Shown piece after piece: positions 22,732 to 32,016 of a stretch of 35,120 nt of DNA; the first letter of the stretch is position 1; every line of letters starts with the position of its first letter. The stretch is taken from positions 1 to 35,120 of the forward strand of contig JAPEVC010000304.1 of assembly GCA_027946555.1 (NCBI GenBank), written 5' to 3'. Both the position numbers and the translations under genes were made by a program. This DNA comes from Gnomoniopsis sp. IMI 355080. Its lineage: Eukaryota > Ascomycota > Sordariomycetes > Diaporthales > Gnomoniaceae. The notes below the pieces were generated by a model, which was not told the origin of the DNA, searched no databases, and was given only the letters and a program-made list of their open reading frames with translations.

Positions 22732-23576
22732 TTACCATGCGACAATCCGTGCCCACATCTCTCCGTCCCCGTCTCTCGAGACGCCGGAGGACAATGCTTG
22801 CGCAGAGGAACCGATGTCTCTGGTCCAGTACCATTCGCTCGGGTCCTCAGTCGCCGTGTCTCATCCACTCGTCTAACGCACCCGCGGCTATTGTGCGTTG
22901 CCAATGCAGGCATGTCCGTTGCTTGAGCTCCAAACAATGTTTCCTCAAGGCCCCCGCCACCCGTCCAGGCCCTGCATGAACTGCTGTCTCCGATGGATGT
23001 ATGGAGTACTTCAATCTATCGAGTATTACGCTGGCGCTTGTTACAGTTGACGCTCTGATGCTCCGCCCCGCGGTTCAGACTGGTCCCGTCCTCAGCACGC
23101 AACCTTGATATGCACGCCACCTGGCCAATGCGACGAATCACCCACACTTCTTGCTCTTTGCTCATTACTACGCAATATGTAGCCGAAACTGGCTCGTGGT
23201 TGTTGGTTGCAAGGCCCTAGAGGCCCTGGTGGGGGCCCGGTCCATGTTGGGTACCCCAGATTGGATCTGCTATTTTTGATCGAATCCGCTTCCTTGCTAC
23301 TAAAGTAAGTACCATATAGTACGGGATCCACATGACCCAGCCTCGTCTTCTCTTCACAAGGTTTATGATTACACTGGCAGCCTCGCCTGACCCGTCCGAT
23401 CATTTCCATTCTAGGAAATAAAAAAAGGAACCCCAGTCTCGAAAGGATTTGCTGCTATCCTTGTTTGAGCCGCAAGCTTACTATTGGTGTGTGTAGGAGT
23501 GCCGCGAGGAATCCTGCCCATTCCTCTTTGGGCTCGTTCCAATTTGCTTGCATCTATTCCTAGCTATCTACTTAGG

Positions 23577-23586
23577 TACCTAGGTA
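23577..23586. repeat. TACCTAGGTA palindrome, perfect copy
   Basis: Perfect copy in the transporter-MYB spacer, partly extended on both sides (TTAGG before, GG after), so it looks like overlapping CCTAGG units. Confidence 0.7.
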
Positions 23587-23610
23587 GGCTTGTTGTTCAC
23601 TACTGCCGCT

Positions 23611-23643
23611 CCTCCTCCTCCTTCTCCTCCTCCTCCTCCTCCT
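23611..23643. repeat. CCT trinucleotide microsatellite
   Basis: About eleven CCT units with one CTT interruption, 1.0 kb upstream of the MYB gene. Confidence 0.85.
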
Positions 23644-24317
23644 CATCGTCGCTCACGTACTCACCCAAAGCATCTGCTCCTCCCGTTCCCCTTCTCTCAC
23701 GCCCGTGTTCCTGCATTCAAGCGGCCGCCCCTAAGAGCTCACGTTCCACCAAGTTGGGAAACGCTCTGCTCGTTCTGCCGATACCTTCCTGTTCCTGGCC
23801 ATTTTGGCCTGTTTTTTTCCCTCTTCCCCTTCTTCCCGGCTCCATGTTGCAGGTGGAGCCCCATGCACTACACTACCCTGTCACATTTGGTCTCGTTCAA
23901 CTTAGCCGCCCTCCCTCCGCGCCTATCTGGTCGTCTCTAATTTCAACTGCGCGATTTACTCGGTAGGATTGATATTTGCACAGTCTGCCGTGTGTACTAA
24001 TGTAGAGCCTCAACGTGGGGACCCACACCACCTGGCCCATTCTAGCCGCCCAACACCAGACAAGCGCTCTTTCGAAACCTGCCAGCCAATATCCGCGGCC
24101 ATCTTCTGCTCCACAGCTCACCAGACACACACGTCCCGTTTCATGACCGCAGCTTCTTCCAGCCCGGGAGTATTCTTCCCAGGTGCATGGTGTGTTATAC
24201 ACCCTGTGACAGCTCCACACGCCCTGTAACCCCAGATCTGGGCCTGTCATCCCATCTGGCCATGTCCCCATTGCCATTCTCGGCCTGTCATACACCATCC
24301 TGATCCTGTGCGTGTGT

Positions 24318-24327
24318 ATTTATAAGT
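24318..24327 (+). promoter_or_regulatory. TATA-like element of the MYB gene
   Basis: ATTTATAAGT lies about 355 bp before the ATG at 24677 and is followed by a strongly C/T-rich tract typical of fungal transcription start regions. From here to 24676 I find no other ATG, so a transcript starting just downstream would have 24677 as its first AUG. Confidence 0.45.
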
Positions 24328-24647
24328 ATCGAGCAATACCAGCTCGAGCAGTCTTCCGTCTCGACTCTTTCTCTCCTTCTTCATTCCAAGTCTCTGTCAT
24401 CGAAAGCCTCCACGTCTTCCATCTCGCTTTCCATTTCCTTTTCTATTTTCTTTTTTTCCTTATTTCCTAGCTTCTTTGGTCATCTGTCTCCGTCGTTTCC
24501 TATCTTCCCTTCAACAACAAGCCATCTCCTTCGTTGCCGGCCCGTCCTTCGTTTGACACGAACCGGAGCAAGTCCTCGGTTGCCAATCGTTTCCGTCCGA
24601 AAAAACAACGGACCCTCGCTTCTTGCCGGTACGACGACCTGGATCAT

Positions 24648-24657
24648 TACCTAGGTC
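24648..24657. repeat. TACCTAGGTA variant (one mismatch) in the MYB leader
   Basis: TACCTAGGTC, 19 bp before the MYB start codon and probably within its 5' untranslated region. Confidence 0.5.
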
Positions 24658-24676
24658 CCAACGAGTAGACAAAATT

Positions 24677-25744
24677 ATGCCCCATATGCCATCTCTTCTC
24701 CCTCCAGCCCAAACCATGGCCTACTATAGCACACGCCAGATGCCAACCACCGACGCCTACTACGGCGGCATGAACACCACCGCTCCCCCAATGCCTACCT
24801 CACTGGCTCCCTCATACGAGCCGTACGCGGTGGCCCCCTTGATGATGCACCCGCCCGCACACCCTGCCGGCGGCCACCACAGCCACCACAGCTCCATCTC
24901 ATCCTCATACCGCCACCTCACACCCGACCCTCAGACACGTGTTCCTCAAGCATCTCTGCCCACACAGCACCGGGCCTCCTCGGGAGCTTGGAACGCCAAT
25001 GACGACCAGACTCTGCTGGGGGCCAGGGCGAGCGGTCAGAACTGGAACCAGATTCAGGCCAACTACTTCCCCGCAAAAACTTCCAACGCCTGCCGGAAGC
25101 GTCACGAGCGCCTCATGGAGCGTAAAGGAGCTGACGACTGGGATAACCGGAAGATGGAAACCATCGCACAAGAGTACATGAAGTTGCGCAAGGAGATATG
25201 GGCTCCTCTGGCCCAGAGGACCGGCGAGAAGTGGAATGTGGTGGAACAAAAGGTGAATAGTGCCCTGACCCTCCCTGCAATGCGTAGCCATGAAAGCATA
25301 CTGATAAGCTATTCTAAGTGCATGTCCAACGGCCTCAAGAACCTGCAAGGTCATGCCCGTGCCGGGGCCCGTCGCGAGCGTATTGAGCAAGGTCTTCCAC
25401 CCACCGACCCCTACGGCGATGACAGCGGCATCAGTATGGAAGGTCTGACGCCTGGCGAAGATATGGATGCCGAGGATCCCTGGGCCTCGCCCGACCGCCG
25501 CTCAACCTCAGTCGGTGCCCACTCGTACAGCACAGGGCCCCACTCCACCTACGGTCTGCACCCGCAGCAGTACCCTTCTCACAATCACAGCTACTCGAGC
25601 AGTGTGACCAGCTCTACGGCCGGTTATGGACAGGATCAGGCGCACAGCCAAAGCTCAAGCCCGTACATGGACCCTGTGCCAAGGATGCCGAGCGTGGATA
25701 TGGGCATTGACTCGATCATAAATCGCCCTGGCGCACAGAACTGA
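24677..25744 (+). CDS. MYB/SANT-like DNA-binding protein
   Basis: Probable nuclear transcription factor. Two exons, 24677-25252 and 25319-25744, give about 333 residues. The intron 25253-25318 (GTGAAT..CTAAG, branch CTGAT) is 66 nt with no stop codon, so the unspliced frame is also open; splicing restores VVEQKCMSNGLKNLQ, which reads better. The start is the first ATG in a long ATG-free leader. The N-terminal 100 residues are rich in Pro, His, Ser and Tyr. Two MYB-like repeats follow: about 105-147 (GAWNANDDQTLLGAR, NWNQIQANYFP, ACRKRHERLM) and about 153-192 (WDNRKMETIAQEY, IWAPLAQRTGEKWNVVEQK). The C-terminal 120 residues are Ser/Tyr/Gln-rich and disordered, ending IDSIINRPGAQN. Targets are unknown. 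It diverges from the sugar transporter across about 4 kb, so co-regulation is not implied. Confidence 0.88.
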   Translation: MPHMPSLLPPAQTMAYYSTRQMPTTDAYYGGMNTTAPPMPTSLAPSYEPYAVAPLMMHPPAHPAGGHHSHHSSISSSYRHLTPDPQTRVPQASLPTQHRASSGAWNANDDQTLLGARASGQNWNQIQANYFPAKTSNACRKRHERLMERKGADDWDNRKMETIAQEYMKLRKEIWAPLAQRTGEKWNVVEQKVNSALTLPAMRSHESILISYSKCMSNGLKNLQGHARAGARRERIEQGLPPTDPYGDDSGISMEGLTPGEDMDAEDPWASPDRRSTSVGAHSYSTGPHSTYGLHPQQYPSHNHSYSSSVTSSTAGYGQDQAHSQSSSPYMDPVPRMPSVDMGIDSIINRPGAQN

Positions 25745-26364
25745 GCATGGTCTGCGATGCGTATTTGTGTAATGGCGTGGCTATTTGTTTTTCTGTTTTC
25801 CAGTTGGGCTTTCAGCTTTCGCCCACCCTCTCGTCCTCGATGCTCTTCTCTACTATTTTTCCTATGTCGATCTTCACGATGGCCTTCGCACCCATGAGAT
25901 GTTTTCTCTCATCAACGTCATGATCTCACGTTTCCTTTGTTTACTTACAACACATCACCATCATCATCATAATAAGGCTGAGCATCAAATCGAAGGACAC
26001 AGGGCCGTGGGCGCAAGGAATTGTCCTAACGAAAATTGGCGTTTGGGTCATCAGGGAGACACCTTTCCTCCGATGAAAATGGTAATGGCGTTATAGCGAG
26101 TGGCATCTCTATTCCAACGGTACCCGCCAGTGGGGAAGTGTAGACGAGCTTTGTCTCAGGTATTGGAAAATGAGATACAGAAACCCCGGATCAACAAGGA
26201 GAAGATCACCTCTATTTAGATGAATAATTTTTGGGGTTTGAATGCACGGACGATGGTTCTGATCATATTTCTTCTTGCCGCTGCTGTGTGATGATCGTTC
26301 TTTGAGCTTCAGCGCCTCCCAGGCATGTTCGTGAGACCAAAGTGGAAAGACAAGCAGGGAAGCC

Positions 26365-26378
26365 GGGGGGGGGGGGGG
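26365..26378. repeat. Homopolymer run of 14 G
   Basis: Fourteen consecutive G residues in noncoding DNA. Length may be unreliable in any assembly. Confidence 0.85.
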
Positions 26379-26468
26379 AAGCGCTGAGGCGGAGAACAGT
26401 GTTTTTATTCCTCTCTTCTCGTTCACTTGTATAGATCTCAAGATGAGAGCCAACCGTAACGTGATAGC

Positions 26469-26478
26469 TACCTAGGTA
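26469..26478. repeat. TACCTAGGTA palindrome, perfect copy
   Basis: Perfect copy between the 3' ends of the MYB and COX10 genes. Confidence 0.7.
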
Positions 26479-26828
26479 GATGTACGTTCTTTGTTATTAT
26501 TAGCTCCCACGGATAGAACGACGCGTTTGTGGTCGGAACCCAGCTCGCACTTCGAAAGCGACTGTCTGGCACATGCTGTACGGAAGCCAATTTTGACTTT
26601 GCGACTGGGGCTTCAATTTTGGCCCTTTTACATATTGTTGAACGATGTTTCCCTACATTTATGGTTTCTTGGATCCCTGGTATGTTGTCCATGTATGCGG
26701 TCGAATGTATAGCAGGGGAAAGGCATGGTGTATATTCCATACATGACGCAATGCCCAAGATGTACCATCTCGACACTCATCTACTTCTCTGTCCATGTCT
26801 CTGCTCAGTTCCTCAGCCCTGGCTCAGA

Positions 26829-28391
26829 TCAGGAGTTCCTCTCTTGCAGTGGCTGGTTTGGCACGGGGATCCGCATCGTCATCGGCAGGACGTCAACTTC
26901 ATCTTGCACATCCTCCCACTCTTCGTCATCGACGGGCTCGCCTACAATGCTGTTCCACACCCTCTGCCACATGCCCTTCTTCTGCAACAGAGCCAGGCCC
27001 AGAACGGCCGGGAGATGCCACACACTTGCCCAAAATAATCCCCTCGCCGAGCCTTTATGGCCCTTCTGTCTCCAGAACCTCCATGCCTCGCGAACTAACC
27101 AGACATTGGCAGGTAGGCTCGTCACAGCAAAGGTCCACTCCGTAACGCCGACCATACAAAGTCCAACGCAGATGGGTACAAATACTAGACTATACCTAAG
27201 GGCCACCCTTGCGTTCCTCTCCGGGCTCACCCAACACAGCATTTTGAGTCCAGCGTTCTTGTACTCGTCGCGTATGCTCCAGCTCAGTGCCATGAAGTGC
27301 GGGAATTGCCACGCAAATAACAGCCCCGCCATCAGCCACCCTCCAAGACTAGATCCATCATTGGCGAACAATAGCTCACGCCAGGCGCCGTCGCCCGTTG
27401 CCGACTCTCCCGCAGCTGCAGCCCAGCCCATGAGCGGCGGGATGCCACCGACCAGCGCGCCAACCCACGTATTCAACCAGCTGAGGCGCTTCATGGGCGT
27501 GTATACACCGGCGTAAAGCGCAATGTTCAAGGCGCCTAGGAAGGCGACGGTGGGATTTACACCCCAAAACAGCGCGGCGGTGCCGACGACGCCACAGCCC
27601 AGGGCGAAGAGCACGGCAGCACGGGTGGTGAGCAGGTGGCGCACGAGCGGGCGATTGCGTGTGCGCGACATCTTGGCGTCTGTGGATGGCTCATAGAGCA
27701 TGTTGAGAGCATTGGCCGAGGCGGAGCAGAGGGTGGTACCGGTGGTGAGGAAGAGGAGGGTGAGCGGGGACAAGGACGGGGTTTCGGCGAGAGGAGAGAG
27801 GAAGGCCGGGACGGGGTAGAGAGCGTAGGGTGCCATTGCGGTGAGAACAACAAGAACGGTCAGGCGAGGTTTAGCAAGCGAGAGAAACGCCGAGAGCTGG
27901 CGGCGGAGGGAGTGTGCGGGTTGGGCGGCGGCCACGGAGGTGAGTATGTCGGAGGCATTTTGGGGGAGCACGGGAGGGTCGTTGGCAGCTCGACGGGTGG
28001 CTTGTCGTCGGCGGTGTGGGAGGAGTGAGTCTGTAGCAGTTGGTCTGGCTGGCGGAGATGGTGATGTGGGTGCAGCAGGTGCTCCGGGCTTGGGCGCGGA
28101 GGCGGGTGTTTGGGTTTGGGCGACATGGTCCTGGTCGGACAGGGTGTTGGAGCTGAAGTAGCCGGCCTTTATGGCAGGGTATGACGGCGTGAATGCTGTT
28201 GCACGAGGGAAGGATGTTCGGGAGAAGGCCCGGGAGGACGGCTGGGCTTTGAGTCGAGCTTGAGCGCGCAGGAGGGAACGGGGTGGAGAGAGCTGCTTTT
28301 GGCCCGCGGCAAGGCGGCCAAGATGGCGACTACATTGCCAGCAAAGGTCCCCTTGGGTCGAGAAGCGGAGAGGGAGTCCAATTGGTCGCAT
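26829..28391 (-). CDS. COX10: Protoheme IX farnesyltransferase, mitochondrial
   Basis: Transfers a farnesyl group to heme B to make heme O, the first step to heme A for cytochrome c oxidase, in the inner mitochondrial membrane. A single exon encodes 520 residues from the ATG at 28391; the frame is open further upstream but has no earlier ATG. The N-terminus MRPIGLPLRFSTQGDLCWQC is Arg-rich with almost no acidic residues until a linker rich in Ala, Pro and Thr, so it reads as a mitochondrial presequence. The UbiA-type core starts at about residue 170 (SLAKPRLTVLVVLTAMAPYA). The prenyl-binding motif NALNMLYEPSTDAKMSRTRN with RPL lies at about 226-248, YTPMKRLSWLNTWVGALVGG near 297 and WQFPHFMALSWSIRDEYKNA near 361-380. 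Several further membrane helices follow. The acidic tail after QRVWNSIV is longer than minimal. Intronless, unlike most neighbours. Confidence 0.96.
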   Translation of the reverse strand: MRPIGLPLRFSTQGDLCWQCSRHLGRLAAGQKQLSPPRSLLRAQARLKAQPSSRAFSRTSFPRATAFTPSYPAIKAGYFSSNTLSDQDHVAQTQTPASAPKPGAPAAPTSPSPPARPTATDSLLPHRRRQATRRAANDPPVLPQNASDILTSVAAAQPAHSLRRQLSAFLSLAKPRLTVLVVLTAMAPYALYPVPAFLSPLAETPSLSPLTLLFLTTGTTLCSASANALNMLYEPSTDAKMSRTRNRPLVRHLLTTRAAVLFALGCGVVGTAALFWGVNPTVAFLGALNIALYAGVYTPMKRLSWLNTWVGALVGGIPPLMGWAAAAGESATGDGAWRELLFANDGSSLGGWLMAGLLFAWQFPHFMALSWSIRDEYKNAGLKMLCWVSPERNARVALRYSLVFVPICVGLCMVGVTEWTFAVTSLPANVWLVREAWRFWRQKGHKGSARGLFWASVWHLPAVLGLALLQKKGMWQRVWNSIVGEPVDDEEWEDVQDEVDVLPMTMRIPVPNQPLQERNS

Positions 28392-29344
28392 GATGGCTCG
28401 CCCGAGGCGTCGCCTACATTGTCGAAAGCTCCAGAAATCAGGGACCTGTGTCGCGGCTGTGGTGATGGGGACGGTGGCAATGGCGGTGGCGGTGGACGCG
28501 TTCGAATGGCGGGACAAAGGCGAGGCGTCGCGGCATGTGGTGATGCGGTCGGGAGTTTTTTTCCCAGCTCGGCCGGCAAATTATCGGATGGTCTTGTATT
28601 AGCTTCCATTAGGTAATGGCTAAAACAGCGCCAAGCACTCCGACGACGTCGTCCCCATTTCCTGGCTCTGCTCTGCATCCCAAACTAAGACCCAGAAACT
28701 AGACAGCTGCTGGCTCCGCAATCTTATACATCGGCAATCACACATACATATAGTACTCTACCGCGATCGCCATGTCCAATGCCCACGCCTGCCGTATCCT
28801 TGCTTCGCTCACTGTCGCTGGCGAATAGTGGCCTCCTTCCACAAACCCTGAACACCAAATGCCACGTGCGCCCGATGTGGTCCCCTCCTGGCAAGACCTG
28901 ATGATTTCAATTGCTTTTCATCTGATCGCCGGGATGGACGTGGAGTGGTCGCGTTAGTCTTACCTTGTACCCGAGTTGATCCGCGTCTACCTGACGATAC
29001 CCGGCGGTACTACAGTATCGGCTACAAATCAATCAACACAGCACAGAAATGATGCTGACAGCTTGAGCAAGCGCTCCTTGGTATGCTTGTTATGCCCGGC
29101 ATTCAGTTCGGAGGCTAACATCTCGGTACCTCGTCGTGTCTTCGAGGCCCTTTCCGTTTCTTGTGCGAGTTCTTGGACATCAGATTGTACGTCGTGTGTT
29201 GGAGGGAGACAGCACAGTAGACGTTGAACGGGAGACCAGAGCCCATCTATATCTCCTTGACCGCCTGTTGTGTGCCCTCGCTCTTCCTGGCTGGTGAACC
29301 ATACTCGCCTGACTTGTCGGAGTGATCACCCATGGCAACCAGGG
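28392..29344. other. COX10 promoter region and 3' flank of the hydrolase
   Basis: About 950 bp between two minus-strand genes. Open frames overlapping the 5' part of COX10 on both strands (up to 28678) are shadows of its GC-rich presequence. A minus-strand TATAAG lies at about 28726-28731, some 335 bp before the COX10 ATG. No gene or RNA is recognised in the rest. Confidence 0.4.
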
Positions 29345-30422
29345 CTACAGAGGTACCTCTTTGAACTCTGCTGGCATCGGCGAGCGCTCTATCCAACACC
29401 GTATACTCTTAGCAAATAGCGCTGGGTGCTGCAAATTCCAGGCATGGGCTGCTCCTGGGATAGTATAAACAGCCGCTTCGCCATTGCCCTGTGAACTGAC
29501 TACTTGACCAGCTTTCCGAGCCCGGCTTAAGCTGTCGTGAGCTCCTGCAGCCACAAACATTATCCTAACGCCAGCTTTGCCCACTTCTTCCAGCCAGTCG
29601 TAACCAAGACCGGAAGCAATACCAGACTTGGCCAAGCGAGAGCTCAGGTTCCCTCTGATCTCGGAAAAAAGCTCATCGTTGTAGTAGTCGCCACCCAGCC
29701 CAGAGGCTTTGAAGAAATTAGTTTTGCCCGCAGGGGAGTGGAGCAGTGCCCATAATCCCGAGTAAATCAAGCGAGGAGAGTTCTGCACGGCAGCATTGAT
29801 TCCCACAACAGGCCATGCTCCCGAGTCGAAGACACTTTTGACCATGGCCGGATATTTCCTGGCCAACTCCAGCGCTGTCCAGCCACCGGCGGAAGAAATG
29901 CCAACGACATGGGCACGTCCATCGTGAGCATGCGCGCGGATCATGTCGGCCACGTACTCGGTGCACAGTTGGACCGAGAAATCCTCTCGCCGACACACAT
30001 TCTTGGATCTTGAGTGGCAGGGCAAGTCTGGTATGAGTAGGTGGTACTCTGCCAGCTTCGGCCACACCTCTTTCCATTCCAGGTGACTGCTGAAAATGAC
30101 ATGTAGCAAAACAACAGTTTCCGGAGCATACTACTTGAACTCGTCAGCTATCAGCACAAGCATTGAAGCTACAGTGGGACATGGAGCAACATACTGGATT
30201 CATTTCGACAAAGAACATCGGTTTGTCTTCCTGAATAATTTGGGTGCTTCCACTTGTGATTGTATTTAGGCTCGCTACATCCAGGTCCTCTTTACTAAAC
30301 GATCTTGAAAGAGATAGTGACGCCGCGCTCGGTTCCCGGCGCATCGATCCTCGGTTCTGGCTGGCTCCATTTCTGTTATTCATGTCCAACATAATATCCT
30401 CGTTTCTGTGAGGATGGGCCAT
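29345..30422 (-). CDS. Alpha/beta hydrolase-fold protein
   Basis: Two exons, 30422-30195 and 30130-29345, give about 337 residues. The intron 30194-30131 (GTATGT..AAGTAG, phase 0) joins FFVEMNP to YAPETVVLLHVIFSSHLEWK, the first core strand and oxyanion loop of the fold. Expected catalytic residues are visible: nucleophile elbow VVGISSAGGW with Ser155 in a G-x-S-x-A-G setting, acid D275 in FVAAGAHDSL, and H305 in IPGAAHAWNLQHP. The Ala in place of the second elbow Gly is a common variant. Residues 1-60 are polar and Ser/Arg-rich with no signal peptide, so the protein is likely cytosolic. The cap region (SGLWALLHSPAGKTNFFKAS) is family-typical in position but not diagnostic. The substrate is unknown; esterase, lipase-like and epoxide-hydrolase-like enzymes share this fold. 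Confidence 0.87.
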
Positions 30423-31661
30423 GGTTCTGCTAAGGTTTCTTGTCGTATTCGGGTCGGGTTGCGTAGCTGCGAAGAGGCGCGTGCATAATTGGATCTAAAA
30501 GAAATTGATAACAAGTTGTGAGGCGACGATGGAAAAGGCTTTTGATTGCAGTGGGAAAACTTTAAAGCTTTGGGTCGCTCACAGTGGCAAGTTCCACCAA
30601 CAATAGCGACCTTTTTTCGAAGCGAGCTTAAAGGAGGTTGATGATCGTTCGGTGCTTGCCTACCTTATCTGGCAGAGGCTTAGTGCCGAAGTGTGGATCC
30701 CATCTTCATCTTAATCTGCGAATGGCGAAATCTAAGCCTCCCCTGGTCCATGCGGTGAGGGTCAATCGTGTCTGCATATCACAGGACTTAAGTACATAAT
30801 ACAGTATTTATGTGCTGGCTTGCGGATTATGGCTTCTGCCAATCATAAGCTGCTTGACAAGTTCGTATCACCACCTCTCAGCGAAAGCCCAGCGCTGGTC
30901 CGGAGCGTCCCCGAGGTCTTTGTTGAGAGGAGATCGTCCACCACTTTCAGGCCTCATCCTTACCTCTGTCCATGTATGCACAAAATCTCTCTTTCATCTG
31001 CGAACGTCATCATCAGAGATTGAATATCTTGTTGGTGCTCTTCCAAGAAGTCTGGACTTTTGGCGAAGCAACTTATATGTCTAGATCCGTACGTCAACTT
31101 TGACATCGGGACTGTCCGTCTATATAGTGCGGCTTGCAACAAGGTTGCACCTTGCTTTGTCCGTCTTCAGAGGAGAAGGGATGATCCTTAATCAAAAAGA
31201 CTAAAAACCGTTGAAACTTCATCTGCTTCATGACAAATGAGCGCAAGTAGGTCGCGTGGTCCTAGAAGGTCCAACACAGTAGGTACTGGGAACAATACTG
31301 CTTCCTATGTCCGACAATCGGGGTACTTAGCTAGCAAGGCGAGCCAAGTCAATGATGTTCCGATGACTGTAGTTGGAGAATTTGCTCGTCTTGACATCTG
31401 ATCGCGGACCCGCAATATTGCTTGTGGATTCCTCGGGATTGGTGGAGTCTTGCGTACGATACTGGCTCCCTCAAGAGTCAAGCACTTGTCGTACGCTCTT
31501 TCCACAGACTTCGGTCTCTCCGGCAGCCGGTTTTTGACAAGACATAGCGGTACTCGACCCCGCAGGAGTCTTGAGTCTTGTGCGCCGAGATGTCCCCTAG
31601 TCAGTAAAGCGGTCCAAGCCCTCAGCTCAACACCATGCAATACACCGCCTTCAATGCTACC

Positions 31662-31671
31662 TACCTAGGTG
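31662..31671. repeat. TACCTAGGTA variant (one mismatch)
   Basis: TACCTAGGTG in gene-poor DNA, directly preceded by another CTACC half-site. Confidence 0.5.
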
Positions 31672-32006
31672 ATGGTGCCAGAATTGAACATGTTTCAGCA
31701 GGAGGACCCTCAAAAAGCAAGGCCTCTGATATACTCCACAACCTGGGCATCCACAACTGCTGTATTAAATACCACCCACGGACCCCAAAGACGCAAGTAC
31801 ACGGATCTCATATAACGACGCTACTCCACCTGTGACCTCCACTCCTACGTCCTCAGCGGGTGCTGTTGTTTGCAACGTGTGCCAATTACCCAGGTAGCTA
31901 GCTAGTAATTTAGATGCACCGCATCATAAGCTTTATCAAATATTCCAGGCCTCTAGTCGCCAGGAACCAACTACTGCTTCTAATTCGTCGGTGTACCTAA
32001 GCACCG

Positions 32007-32016
32007 CACCTAGGTA
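32007..32016. repeat. TACCTAGGTA variant (one mismatch)
   Basis: CACCTAGGTA in gene-poor DNA, 14 bp after a GTACCTAAG half-site. Confidence 0.5.

Larger units (their letters stand above)
20886..24317. other. Long intergenic region between divergent transporter and MYB genes
   Basis: About 3.4 kb, roughly 4 kb from ATG to ATG, with no gene I can support. Open frames at 21315-22134, 22485-22979 and 23484-24298 overlap on both strands. They reflect simple-sequence or C/T-rich composition and have no recognisable protein features. The region holds a 23-bp tandem duplication, C/T-rich and hexamer simple repeats, a CCT microsatellite and one perfect TACCTAGGTA palindrome. It must contain the regulatory DNA of one or both flanking genes. 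Confidence 0.45.
25745..26828. other. Intergenic region between convergent MYB and COX10 genes
   Basis: This is 1.1 kb holding two 3' ends. Open frames at 25785-26096 and on the minus strand at 26109-26776 are not protein-like, and those at 26529-27145 overlap COX10 on the opposite strand. It contains a 14-G run, a CAT-rich stretch near 25965 and a perfect TACCTAGGTA. I see no gene. Confidence 0.45.

Noticed and set aside
22485..22979. Long open frames in C/T-rich repeats
   Set aside because: Several overlapping frames on both strands are open here because the sequence is repetitive and stop-poor; none resembles a protein.
23484..23966. 160-codon open frame with a poly-Ser tract
   Set aside because: The Ser tract is just the CCT/TCC microsatellite in one frame; no domain or plausible start context.
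26365..26378. G14 run as a phase-variable switch
   Set aside because: It is noncoding and this is a fungal nuclear context; no gene frame depends on it.
28169..28678. Long open frames opposite and overlapping the COX10 5' end
   Set aside because: They are shadows of a GC-rich presequence; only the COX10 frame has conserved motifs.
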